DNA of 64,000 bases, from the NCBI GenBank assembly GCA_013398955.1, contig VWPU01011633.1, forward strand, positions 1 through 64,000, read 5' to 3'. The position numbers were made by a program, and so were the translations under genes. Of this stretch, positions 50,896 through 63,088 are shown piece after piece. The notes under the pieces are model-generated. The model searched no databases, was not told the origin of the DNA, and saw only the letters and a list, made by a program, of their open reading frames with translations. The DNA comes from Callaeas wilsoni (lineage: Eukaryota > Chordata > Aves > Passeriformes > Callaeidae). Numbering within the stretch: the stretch's first letter is position 1; each line of letters begins with the position of its first letter.

Positions 50896-53800
50896 GGAGT
50901 TTGCAGTGGCCAGGGAAATAAACAAATGGCAATTCTAAGTAGTCCAACCCTTCTCATTGTGAACCTGAAAAATTTTAATAATTTTAGTGCTCAGCTGAAA
51001 ACAATTTTTATGATGACTCTACAGACATACAGGATATTTACCAGTGTTCCCGATCTCATAAATAAATTATTTTTGTAAAACAGTAGAAACAAATTCTGTG
51101 CTGTGGCAGGAAGAGAAGCAAACTAGATCTTCAAACTGGAAAGATGCTAGACCAGTACTACCGTGTAGGGTTTTCCGTATTCTCTATTCCTCTACTACCA
51201 ACTCAGTTTCTACAAGAGCCTAACATGCTTATTGCAAGAATGTATCTACTCAAAAGAGTTTCTGACAGCATAAAGATTTTGAAATGGTTGTCAGGATTTC
51301 TGTTTGAATATTACTGTGTGGCACGGTAATTTTGTATTACTCCAATCCCAGTTTAATTAAGATAAACCAATCAGAACTGGGAGGTCAGTGAAGTTGCAAA
51401 TAAAATAGGACCATTTAAATGGAAGCTTATCCTGCTATTGTCATGTGGCAAGACTGCTATTAGGTTAGTTTTGGAAATGCTCCTTTCTGCTATACGAAGT
51501 TACGTGCAAAATGTATGCTCGTTGAATTTCCAGGTGCTGCAGATGTTGCTGATATGCTCTGCTGTATTTGTTAGATTGTGTGAAATACACACAGCTGATG
51601 TGCTCAAAAGGATAAGCAGTTAGCCTCTACAGTCTCCAACTCACCAGCACTCTCATGTCTTGCAGGACATTCTTTTGTCTATTTATTTCAGCCCAAAACA
51701 AGTTCTAAGATCTGCCAGAAGAACTGTATATCTTAAAACCATGAACACATTTCGTTCTCTTCTGCAGAATTTCAAGACTAAATCCTTTGTTAGCTTTTTG
51801 AGAAAGAAATTTAATTGCTCCCAAGCCAGGATGCTTTGTGCCAGGTTTCAGCCTGTAGCCACTTCTTACTGCCAAGTTCTGAACCCCTGAAAATAAGGGC
51901 TTATAGAACTGCTGACACAACCTTAACTATAATAATGCGAATGACACAACCATAACACTAATGATAAATGGCACACATTTTAAAACATTTAAACTGATCA
52001 TAGCCTTAAAGTCAAACACATCTGGGATATATTAATGGTATATGAACTGCCCTGTGTGGATCTGAATTATGAACAGAGCAGAGATGGAAAGAGATAAATT
52101 GCATAATAAATCACTTTACTTATTGTATTGTTTACTTTAAAAAAATTGTATATACTTTCTGTTTATGCAGCATGTCAGATGTTTGAAAAAAGATGAATAG
52201 TTCTAAATTCATATTTATTCCAAAGAATGAATATTTAGCACTCTGTTGTGTCACACTGACTTCAGAGAAATAATTACAGGATATGGTTTTACCAACAATG
52301 ATGCTCAGAGGCCATTGAGTTTGTCTATATTTAGTGTAGTTTTATCCTCTGATCAGTTTGTTCTTTTTCATGTCATGAATTTATGGAATTCAGGTGTTTT
52401 TCAACCCTCATTTTTAATTTGGCAGAGATGGCATACACATCGTCTCTGATGGTGCTAAATGGATAATTGAAGAAAATGTTTCACAGTGTTTCATCCTTTA
52501 CTGTATTATAGTACCCTTATTCTCAAAACTTGTGTAATAGTTCTAGATCTTATTTCTTCCAAATGTCACTTTGCCGAACTGATTAAGCACGAGGGATTCT
52601 GACAGCTTTCCCAATCTTTCTTGTCTATAAGAACATTGGTTCCGTGCAAATAAGTCAGATGGACTTACTTTAAAGTGCTTCACTTGGTACTGAAGCAATA
52701 ATAATTTATGGGTAAAATTCAGATGTGTGTCTGAGAGGAGGATTTTTCAAGGGGACTGTCTGTGGGTCAAAAGCCCCACAGTCAGCTTAGACCCATCATG
52801 ATAAAGTCACAAACATCTATCCCATCCTGTTTCACAGTGGTGCACTAATTCTTATCTTTTTCCTTCTCTTTTTTTCTTTTCTCTCTTCCAAGTTCTTTGG
52901 GGATTTTTTTGTTGCTGTTTTTTCCACTTCATCTTTCCCCATGCCTGGGCCTTTGAGACTGCTCTCACTGCTTTGCTTCAGATGTTGAGGAGCCCAAAAC
53001 CAAAGTTTTCCTTTTCTAGACCAGATTTAAAGGTGACGTGCAACCTGAAACCTTTCAATCACCATTTTTGGAAAACTAGTATTATTGTATACAGGGAGGA
53101 GTAACACTGAACATTGTGCACTGAGCAGTATTTAATACATTCAACACAATAATTGCTTTTTTTTCCTTCTTGAAAGCATGGACTTTACTTTTTGTGCTTG
53201 TTTTTTATTTTGTCTACTTCTTGTTTTCCTTTTGGCCACTGCCAAGGCATTCTTTGCTCTTTCACTTCTCTCAGAACTGATGCTTTTTCCTCTGTTCTTT
53301 TCTGTCCCGTTTTTGTTTTCAATTGGTTGGCAACATTTAGTTCTGCCCCTGCTGACAGGTCAGCTCTGGAAATTTTGTTTCCAGCATATCATTCATTAAA
53401 TCTGCTGTATTGAAGAGCTAAGCAGGCTCCTCCCCTTTTTTCCTGCTGTCTTTAGAGAATACTTCATTTCTTATGTACATTTTTTACATTCCCAGTCGCT
53501 ATTTTAAATATAGTCATAGAACAATAACGGAATAGTAAGACACATAAGAAAAATCAAAGTTAATAAATATTGTAAGACTATGAGTTTAAAATATGCTATT
53601 TTCCAACAGTATTTCTTTACCTACTTTTTTTTTTTAAGGATATTTTTTGAAAAAAGTAATGAAATATAGAGCAAGTTTTCTCTTTCTCTGCATTTACTGT
53701 ACTGTAACGTGTAAGGAAAAGTATTTTCCTTTTGCCAAAGTATAATCTGGAAGTAATATTTTTATTTTGGAATGAAACTTAACTGGAGGAAACTTCTGCT

Positions 53801-56800
53801 TCAGTACAGAAAAGGAACAAATGAAAGTTCCACAGAAAGATGATAACGTTCTAAAAATATATAGGTTTTAATGTAAGTTATAAATCTTAGACTTTCAATT
53901 GTATATTACTCTAAATATAAATAGTAAGTATTGTTTCTTTATGGGTTATCACACAGTAAATTAAAGAAGGAAAGTGAGATTCTAGAGTTTTTAGAAAAGC
54001 AAAAATATTATGAGAAAGGAAAACTATTTTGAAAGGTATTCTTTTTTATTACTGATTAGATGTTAATATCTAAAGGCCAGGTTCTGTGAAATGCAGCTTA
54101 CCAAAAAAACCGAAATAGCCCTATTTAATCACACGTTGTGAATTGAAAGAGCCAAATCCTTAATATCCAAGATTCCAAACAAAAGTAGCAATTTCAGCAG
54201 TTCTGAAAGATGGAATGTCTCCCAAGATATTCTTTAAAAGAAATGGGAGAGGGGTTTTATTTTAGTGTTGCTAGTAATTATGTATAATCTGGAAGGTATT
54301 TTTGATTTTATCTCTTGAAACATTTGTGGTTTAGATTGATTTTTATATATCTACATTGTCAAATCTCATTGTAATAATTTTGAGAGATTAATTTGGAGGT
54401 TGTCCGTAGCATTTCATGATCTTAGGTTTCTCTTCTCTTTAGGGAATTTTTACCTGATTATTCTTTCTTTAACTTCTTTCAAAAATACTCAGCAAAATAG
54501 GAGTTTGAGTCTCTCGAAGAGATCTACAAACATGTTCACACCTTGAATTATGCTGCTTGTAATACTTAAAGGCACAGAAATACTGAGTTGGTGCTCCAGG
54601 TTCTCTATAATTTCCTCTATATTCTATACAGATTATTGTACACTGACAACCCATTATGTGTCTGAAATGTAATGCTCCTGCACAGGATCCCAGTACGTCT
54701 CAGAGTACATTTATTCATTAAGAGCTATCTATCAAAGCCAGCAGAACATTGATGTGATTCACAATATCCCTTAAGATGGTGTCGTCTATTTTATTAAACT
54801 ATTCACTATATTTTTGTATAAAAAGGAAGTTAATATGGGCTGTGGTCCAGAAAAGCACTTTAGGCATGTACATAATGTTGAACATAAAGAATTTCACTGA
54901 CCTTGGTGACATGATTCATTATCTTATAATTATTTATATATTTATTTCTATATTTAAACATCCTATGCAATCAAGCCCACAGGCAAACCATCCACTCAAG
55001 GGAGCCAGAATGGAGGGAAGAAGCCCACAAATTTAATTTTTTTTCCTTTATAATTTTACTTATAACCCAACGTTATTTTTGACATTTATTATAGTAAATG
55101 GAAAAGAACTACTGCTTGGTACTTACCAATGTGTTATAAAAGACCCAATTATTTTTTTTATTTAAAAAACCTTAATATAGATCTAATCTATACAGTGTTC
55201 TATGACTCAGAACTTTTACTTTCTGGAACTCTTAAAATCCTTTGGGAGAACTTTTTCGTGGTAAACAGTAAAAAAGCATTGTGATTAATTGTGTCCTAGA
55301 GTTTGCAGCTGCACAAGCTGTAGCATTCAAAAGATTAGTCCATCCATCAGATTTATTTTGAGATGAATTTGCAGAGACCCTGATGATTATTTTCAAAAAC
55401 TATGGTTGTGATTTGGCGAGGGAGGTGGCAGGATAGATGCACATGGGTGCCACTGAGCTGTGTGTGTTTGTGGCACCAAGTTTACACGTTGTTTGTGTAG
55501 TGTTTTTTCTATAGATAGCTGAGAGAGATCATGCCCTCTCAACCCCATTGCTGACTTTATTAGAAGCCTACAGAGAAAAGCAGAAAAACTGTTGACTGTA
55601 GTCTTTGAATTCTTGGCATAAATCATTCAAGCACTGAATGATATAAATACATTTTGACACCTAAAGATTCTATAATCTGAGCATCTAGTAGTGATAGAAA
55701 TGGCTGTGGGCAGGTGGTGTCACCATCACTTTCTCCATTTGAGCTGCTTTATCATACGCTCACGTATGCTGTGTGCATCGTCATTGTTTCAAGTGACATG
55801 CAGCAAGCAAGGATCAAAAGTGGTCCTTAAGACTTTTCTTTAAAACGAAATAATCCAGAGTGGGGTTTTTTCCTTTCTAAATTGAAATCAAAGAAGCCTG
55901 TTACATATGTGTAAGTGTAGGAAAGTGTGTGTGTACACATATGTGTATACACAGGCACGTGTGCCTATTTTGCCAGTGAACGGTTGCCTAAATAAAAACC
56001 CTATTTCCTAGCCACTTGTCACAGGTGACTTGTACTCTGCTGTTACAGGTGTGACTGTAGCATCCATAGGCATAGCCAGTGTAGCGTCAACCAAGTAACG
56101 TAGTCAGGCTGTAGCAACATGGATTTCAGTGCATGCTAAGTGCCCAAATATGCAAATAGCCTGCTGGCTGCGTCTCTGCAGCGCGCCTGGGGACCAGTAA
56201 TACAGAGCTTTACCATCATTCATACCACATCTAGCTTTGGTCTGCCTGCACTCACACATTCACACCTCTGCCTGCTGCAGAGACAAAGCCCTGGTGGATT
56301 ATTTGTAAGGCAGTGTCTTATTACAATTTTCTGTAAATGTGAAAATGGTCTTTTTCTAACACTTTTCTAAAGGGAAGAAACTGCATAAGACTGTATTGTG
56401 AACTCTAGTGCAGTTTCTGTTCAGCTGCTAACGTTGAGTAAAGCACAGGAAGTGTGTGGATTAATTGAATATGGGTCAAAGAACTGTATCCAAAGAGTCT
56501 ACCTGTGCTCCTGCTTCTGTCATTTCTGATGCCTGAAAAGCTGTTGCCTCCACATGTTCTGCTTCAGGTGCCAATGCATGCTCCAGGGAAAAGGACACAC
56601 TTTGCATCTATGCATATCAAAATGGGAATAATCAATCAGTTTTTCTTCCACCCAAATAAAAAAATCTTTGAAAGATTGAAGTTTCAGTTCTTTTGCAAAT
56701 AAATTACTTTGCTTTAATTGTTTTCTGAGGAGCCTTGTTTTACAAAATAATAGCTAAGAATCAAAGATAGAATAGGATCCTATATTTTTCAGTCCTATGA

Positions 56801-58830
56801 AAATGGAAATAGGCTATGGCATAATTCAATGCAATTAGGTTTTCTGTTTAGTTAGAATCCAGTTCACTGAAATGATTCAGAATCAAAGAGGTGCCTTCTC
56901 AGTTAAGGGGGACAAAAACTAGCCCAGTTGTTTTAAAAATGTGAATAGTCAAGAATCCGAACATGTAATTCTTTATAGTAATGGTGAAATGTATCCTCTG
57001 GTTCCAAATGTTTAAACTTCGGCAGTTCTCATGCAGATTAGGTAATTGTTTGCCTAAATGCCAGCTGTGAATTCAACTGCTGGTTAACTAGCCAAAAATG
57101 CGGATTTGCAGGTGAATAGAAATACTTACACGTTTTAGTAATGGTGGCAACTCCATAGAATTGAGATTTTACCTTGACAAATATTTTTTAAAAAGTCACA
57201 CCGCTAAGTATTTTGCATATATTTTTTCCTATCTTCTCATATTTCATCAAGCAGTAGTTGCAAATGCATGCTTCAGAGATCCATAGAAGTGAATGGTTTT
57301 AGAAACTCACTTTATATTTTTCAGATAATAAAATTTTACATATGCATAGCTTATAATATTCTAAATTAGTGTTTGATATTTCTCTATGACCATTGCTATT
57401 GATTTTGTTACCATTTTACTAAATTATACTTATGTATTTGAAATAAAAAAGTTATTACTTTGAAATGAAACAAGAGGAATTAAGCAGTGTCAGACATTTG
57501 GCTGGACACACTTTAAGCAACAAAATTTTGCTGGCGTATCCGCTACTGAAATAAGTGTATGTGCTAGAAGGGTGGAAAAAATCCCAAACAAACCAATCAC
57601 AGCCCTTGCTAATACCTCTATGGATACAAAACTGGAAGGAAAACGGAAGAGGACCAGAACAAAGGTCTAGTAGCTTATTCTGTTTTGGGAACAAATGTAA
57701 TTTTTACCACTGTAGGCTAAGTTACACTTACCCTGGGTATTGGGGCAGGAGGGAAAAGAACCCTATTAAAAGGTAAAATGATAAAATGATTTAAACTCTT
57801 TAAGTATATATCCACCCTTAGATTCTCATGTTGTAGTTTTAATTGTGGGTGGGGAGGGCTTGGTTTGGTTTTTTTGCAAAGTGCTGATTTGGAGATGTCT
57901 ATAAAATAAATCAAAGAACATCTGTTAAATGTGATCAAAGTGACCACGTTAAAATTCAGGTTGGACTGAATACAGAAACTTTCTTTTTTTTCTTTTAAAC
58001 CTATTATTTTTTCATTCAATTAGTGAGAAAGTAGTAAAAAAGACTGCAAATTCTTTCGATTTTTTCATATGGTCTCTAGTCTTTCACATGTTTTGTGCAT
58101 CTTTTTTTTCCCATTTTGCATTATCTCCAATTAAATAACATTTTCAGTACAATGTATTTTGAATATTCTGTATGTTCTCAGTTTTTCAAGAAATAAGCTT
58201 ATACATTGTGACACATAAAACAAAAGCAGAAAAGACACAAGAATGCAGCTGTTTATTACTAGCTGATGAAGAATTAAATAACTTTTTTGGACCATCTGCA
58301 AAGCTTACTCATATGGCCTCTGCTTTTTACTGTCGTAAACTGTAGCTTTTGAATTAGTGGCGAATTGGAGCTCTGAAATTATCACTACTAATCATGTATT
58401 GTGAAAGAATGGAAAATATACTATTCACAGAATCACTAACTATTGCTTGATTTTATAGTTACTGTATTCGTTTTCTATGACAGTGGCATATTCTAACATG
58501 TCTTCTCTCTTGCCTTGTCTCTTCTTAATTTAAAGTGCTAGTAATGAGGGAAGGGTATGCCCCTAATCCAAGGTTAGGAGGTGAGAAGGATTAATTTAAA
58601 TGGGGTCACAAGATTTTCACCTCTCCCTTCACTGTAGACTTACAGCAGAAAGCCCTTCACAGGGTAAAGGAGAGTCATGTGAGTCACGGAGCCTTTGGAA
58701 GCAGTAGCAAGGTGGAGCAGGGATGCATGTTGGCTTTTTTTCCTGAATGCTACTGTTCTCAAACTGAGAAACAAATTATAGGGAGCCATGGTTAAATTTT
58801 GCCTCTGTATGGGATTGCAGAACAACTGTA
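50896..58830. other. AT-rich non-coding stretch
   Basis: No gene is recognised. A good acceptor ends at 51665 and opens a 74-codon frame to a stop at 51890. An alternating purine-pyrimidine tract lies at 55925-55953. T-runs are near 52867-52920 and 53625-53636. The remainder is unique AT-rich sequence. Confidence 0.55.
55925..55953. repeat. Alternating purine-pyrimidine (GT/AC/AT) tract
   Basis: Twenty-nine bases alternate strictly between purine and pyrimidine. They include the palindromes GTGTACAC (55931-55938) and GTGTATACAC (55943-55952). This is a classic Z-DNA or cruciform-prone composition. Confidence 0.85.
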
Positions 58831-58890
58831 TGCTTTGGGTTGGAAGGGACATTCAAATATCATCTATTCCAACTCCCTGGATAACAGTAA
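58831..58890 (-). mobile_element. CR1 LINE, 3' end stub
   Basis: 'tgctttgggttggaagggac' followed by 'tatcatctattccaactccc' is the reverse complement of the CR1 3' UTR end. The 8-mer tail itself is lost or too diverged to see. Confidence 0.7.
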
Positions 58891-59049
58891 AGGGACAAAA
58901 GCACCTGTCTGATGATGCAGCTGCCCACCTGCAAAGGTCAGTTCAGTATCTTATGATTGTGGGAGAATCAATTCATCTGTCAAACCCGTAGGGGAGGAAG
59001 GGAAGGGCAAGGGGATACTCCTATTGGTGCTCTCCCAATTTGATACTTT

Positions 59050-59465
59050 TTAGGAACTTGCTTGGAATGCACTTCATCCTATCATCCAGGTCTTTAAAGA
59101 AGACATTAATTGGTATTGGCTCCAATATTAATCTCTGAAGGACACCAGGGGTAAATTAGTTGCCATTGAACTTTCTACCATGATCATAACCTTTTGAGTC
59201 TGATGGTTTGTACAGCTTTCCACCCACCCTACTGTGCATTCTTCAAGTATTTATCTCCCTAGTTTGGCTAGCAGGAACCACTGAAAGACTATTGATGTTT
59301 GTAAAGTCAAGGTAAACAATATCATTGACCTGCCTGTATCCATCTTAAACAACCGTCTCATAAGAGGCAGCTGAGTTGGTTAGGCATTATTTGCCCTTGC
59401 TAATTCATGCTTGCTACTCCCTGTCACATCTACTCTTTCATCTGCTTGAAAGTGGCTTTGGGAAG
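59050..59465 (-). mobile_element. Old CR1 LINE, reverse-transcriptase fragment
   Basis: The plus-strand order is 'tcatccaggtctttaaagaa', 'tctgaaggacaccaggggta', 'tttccacccaccctactgtg', 'gtaaagtcaaggtaaacaat', and 'gttggttaggcattatttgc' then 'ttcatgcttgctactccctg'. It follows, in antisense, the CR1 ORF2 region upstream of the palm motif, but at low identity. No long frame survives. This is an older CR1 than those with clean tails. It has the same orientation as the stub at 58831-58890 but is separated from it by only 160 bp of unmatched sequence. They are either separate insertions or one element with a large internal loss. Confidence 0.75.
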
Positions 59466-62400
59466 GATTTACTCTGTGACCTTATCAATGACCACCAGGA
59501 CTGTGATTATGAAGCTTCCTCCAACTCTCTAAAACAAGCTTCGTCTACTTCCTTTTCTTGCTCTGCTGCTCTGCAGAGGATGCCTCTCATGATGCATATT
59601 GCTTTGTCCTCTGATCTGTGCCAAAAAACTCTCAGATGACTTGGGTTCATTGTTCTCTTTTCTCCCTCTTACCTCTGAGCTTCCCTCCCCGCTGTCCAGG
59701 AGCATGAAGGGCTGGAGCGTACCAGGCTGCTCAAGGCAACAATCAAATGGAGCAAAGATATGGAGGGCATAAAGGGGGGATAAGCCCTTCTTGGGGCAGA
59801 GAGGTGCATCTTTTCTGAGATCTCTGAGCTTACTTCCCCTCCCAGCTGACCTTAATCTCCACCTCTTGCTGCCAAGATCTTTTCATGAGATTTCTCTCTG
59901 TTCACCCTGTTTGAAAGTTTTACAAGGCCAGATATCCCACCTCATTATCCAAAGTCCAGGGGGAAAATTGAGAACAGGAAAGCAGGATATATCCACAAAA
60001 ACACCCAAATATATGTAACTCAAATTTTATGGGAACCCAAAATACAAGAGAGCAGAGCCAAATCTGTGCATATGATCGAGGGTGTGCAGCACTCTGCAGA
60101 AAATGTATATGCTGTCTATGAACACAGTATCTCTGGGAGCAATGCACCTTTCCACCCGGACTGAAGACTGTGCACGTAACATCAGAGCTTACAGAAGAGC
60201 AGGAGGTGAATGGAGAGGGTGGGATCCTGTCCAGGGAGCTGAAATCAGCCAAGACAGTTAGTGAGTGCTCTTGGAAAGGCACTCTGAGTGCAGCCAACTA
60301 CCCTGAAAATGAACATTTGTAATAATGTGTCTTGCACAGAATGCATTTGTTTTGAGGAAAAGGGAGTAAAAGACACCAAAAGGAGGATAGTGAAGAATAT
60401 TCCTTGTCTCCTGAGTGTTGGAGTACTCGATGATCCATATGAAGGGATTCCTCCCACTATGTGCGAGGGCTGCTAAACATTTAGAAGAGACCCTTGCCAA
60501 CACTTTGATACCTTACTCTGACAGAGGGGGTCTACGTGTGTTGGTAGAGAGATGAATAAATAGAGGTTAATTACACCTTTCTTTCCTCAAGTCCAAAGAT
60601 CTGTGGCTTTTCCTGCTTGTATTTTCTGTATCTGGGCTGCGTGGCTAAAATAAGATGGTTTTTTTGTTTGTATGCAAAAAACACCACTTGCGGTCCCCTA
60701 CCCTCCCATGCCCCAGAAGAAAAAAAAAAATAAAAAAAGAGAAAAGAAGGAAGAAGAAGGTGGTGCAAAGGCTGACATTGTTCTCTGGTAAATCACTTTT
60801 AGTCAGATATAACTATGTAATTCAAGACAGAAAAAGAAAAATTTCTGATTTCAGTAAGAGTTTGAGGAGAGATGGGAGAGGGGTAAGGAACAATTCAGTT
60901 GCGTATTTTCTTGTGAACTAAGCTTTTGAAATAATCTTGGTTATAGAGTTCCATGCTTTAAGGGGAAAATCACTGTGTATTTCTGGATGTGCTTCACTCA
61001 GAGGTGTGCATATTTAGAAGAAATTGAGTACTGCAGGGAACCAGATGTTGTGACAATCCCCAGCTGGGTTTTTGGCATCTAATGGCAGTAGTCACCTGGT
61101 ATCAGCAGAGCAGAACATGCCACGAGACAAGCTCTGCACAGGGGAGTCGATGCTGAACTTTCATCATTTGTGCTTAAGTTTTACTTAAGTTGCATAGAGA
61201 TGGATTCTATCATAACTCTGGCAAGACCCAGAACAGTATGTTTGAAGTTAGTGGAGTCACTAAATTGTGAAGTATAGGAAGTCATAACTGCACATGCTGT
61301 TATAAAATAGTTAGATAGCACTCACTATAAAATATTGTTAAATGTTGAAATGAAATTTATTATATTCTAGAACAAAATAAAAAATGCACTTGAATGCATG
61401 CATTAAAATAGTGCTTTTATTAATTTAAGCCTCCACAATTCTCCTAGTAGGTTACAGACTCACAAAATGTGATAAAAAGCTTGTTTTGCTATCAGGACCT
61501 CTTATGGCTTAAGGATATGTAAACAGTTTATAAGACCAGGCAGATCCCAGTTGACTACACATCTGAACAGCCTCAAATGAAAATGTTATTTTGGGTACCA
61601 TCTAGCTGTTTTTAACTAGGATTTGGTATTAGTCAAACTTTAGTTTAATTCAAAGACATTCCTGTGTATTTTAAGAAACAAAAGCAAAGGTTTTGAGCTA
61701 GAAAAGTTAGACTAGCAGGGTATGGAAAAAGCTTTTAGAGCAACAAACTGTTTTTGAACCTGGAAAACAGAATAAATTAATGAGTTATGCTGTATTTTCA
61801 CAAACCACTATGAAGAGAAAGAAATCAAGTGAACAGAGGCCCTGAGGAACCTGGCATAGATCTGTAGTAAGATCCCATTAGAATGCAGTTCAGGAAGTTG
61901 GCTGACGTATTTGCCGTGGTTATCACTGGCACACTGTGTATTATTTATTTCTATCAGCTACTGAATAGAGATATAGAAACATATGCTGTCAATTATATTG
62001 AAATCTATTTTCTTCTATGTCTGTGGTTTCATTATATGGTTGAGTTCCACCAAAGTCCAAAACAAACCACTGCCCCCACACAGCCTTAGGTTGCTGATGA
62101 TGCTGAGAGAGAATTTAAGATATTGACTGGCTGTGTTTATTAATGTTTAGCACTTTTCATACTTCTAAGTAAGCATTTCTAAAGGAATGGCCAGATTCCA
62201 AGTGGGCAGTTTCATTCTGGCAACCCTTATTGTTCTGACAGCTTCAGCTGAGTATGTAGTCTTGCTCCTATCATCGCCTTTCCTTCATGAATATGGTAAG
62301 CTGGTAGTGCTTAGAGATGTGTTCTCAGTCATTCTGTGCCACCCCGCTTATATGGGCACTTATACATCCATGTGGTAAACTGGATTAAGGAACTTGTAAA

Positions 62401-63003
62401 CTAATCCAGTAAAAATCTCCTAGTAGTTTTAACCTTGTCTATTCCCAGGGCAGGTGATGATGCAGAGTGGGAATACCAGTACAGGTGTTGAGAGAGAAGT
62501 GATTTCTTTCAGCTGTAATCGTAGTCTATGCCGGTTTAACGTGTTTGTGTGGCTAGGATCTTGTTATTTATTCCTGTATACAGCTACCAAATATAACATA
62601 TTTTGGGCAGTATATGAAACAATAGCTGTATTAACGGGTGTCTGGCTGTTTCAGGTGAAGGGCTAAACATGTTTCAGAGAAGTCAGGGGGGTGCAGTCTG
62701 TTCTTTGAAACAGGTTCCTCCATCTGTTCAATTGCTTTTTTTCTTTTCCGGGAGCAAAATAAAATATATCCACACCCCCCAAAGTGTTGTAGGGAGAGTT
62801 CACCAGCTAATATAAATAGACCTAGCTTCTACACCTCATCCCTAATGCATGTGTTTCTGTGTGTCCTGGATTCTGAGACTGATGGAAGCTCACTATGCAC
62901 CAGCAACTCCCAGTTGGCTTATGGTGATGTCAGTACCAGGGCTAACCCCTCACCTGTCTTTCAGTCTCTTACAGGAAAGCTAAATATACTTTCTTTTCTC
63001 AGA
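59466..63003. other. Non-coding stretch
   Basis: No gene is recognised. The 125-codon minus frame at 59920-60297 is the longest frame in the window. It has no start context, motif or codon pattern suggesting a real protein. A purine tract lies at 60715-60760. Confidence 0.55.
60715..60760. repeat. Purine-rich (A/GAA) tract
   Basis: Forty-six bases of A and G with a single T, grading from an A-run into GAA-like units. Confidence 0.9.
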
Positions 63004-63088
63004 TTTTCCTTTTTCTTTCTTTTTTCCCCTTTTCTTCTTTCTTTTTTTCCCTTTTCTTTCTTTTTATTTTTCCTCTTCTCTTCTCTTT
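63004..63088. repeat. Polypyrimidine (T/C) tract
   Basis: Sixty-two uninterrupted pyrimidines at 63004-63065 are followed, after one A, by 22 more. It is low complexity and could form triplex (H-DNA) structures. Confidence 0.92.

Noticed and set aside
50571..50921. 116-codon plus-strand frame
   Set aside because: Antisense of the minus-strand CR1 whose real frame shows [15 protein letters not shown].
59920..60297. 125-codon minus-strand open frame, the longest in the window
   Set aside because: No recognisable motif, no splice or promoter context, and length within what chance gives in 64 kb.
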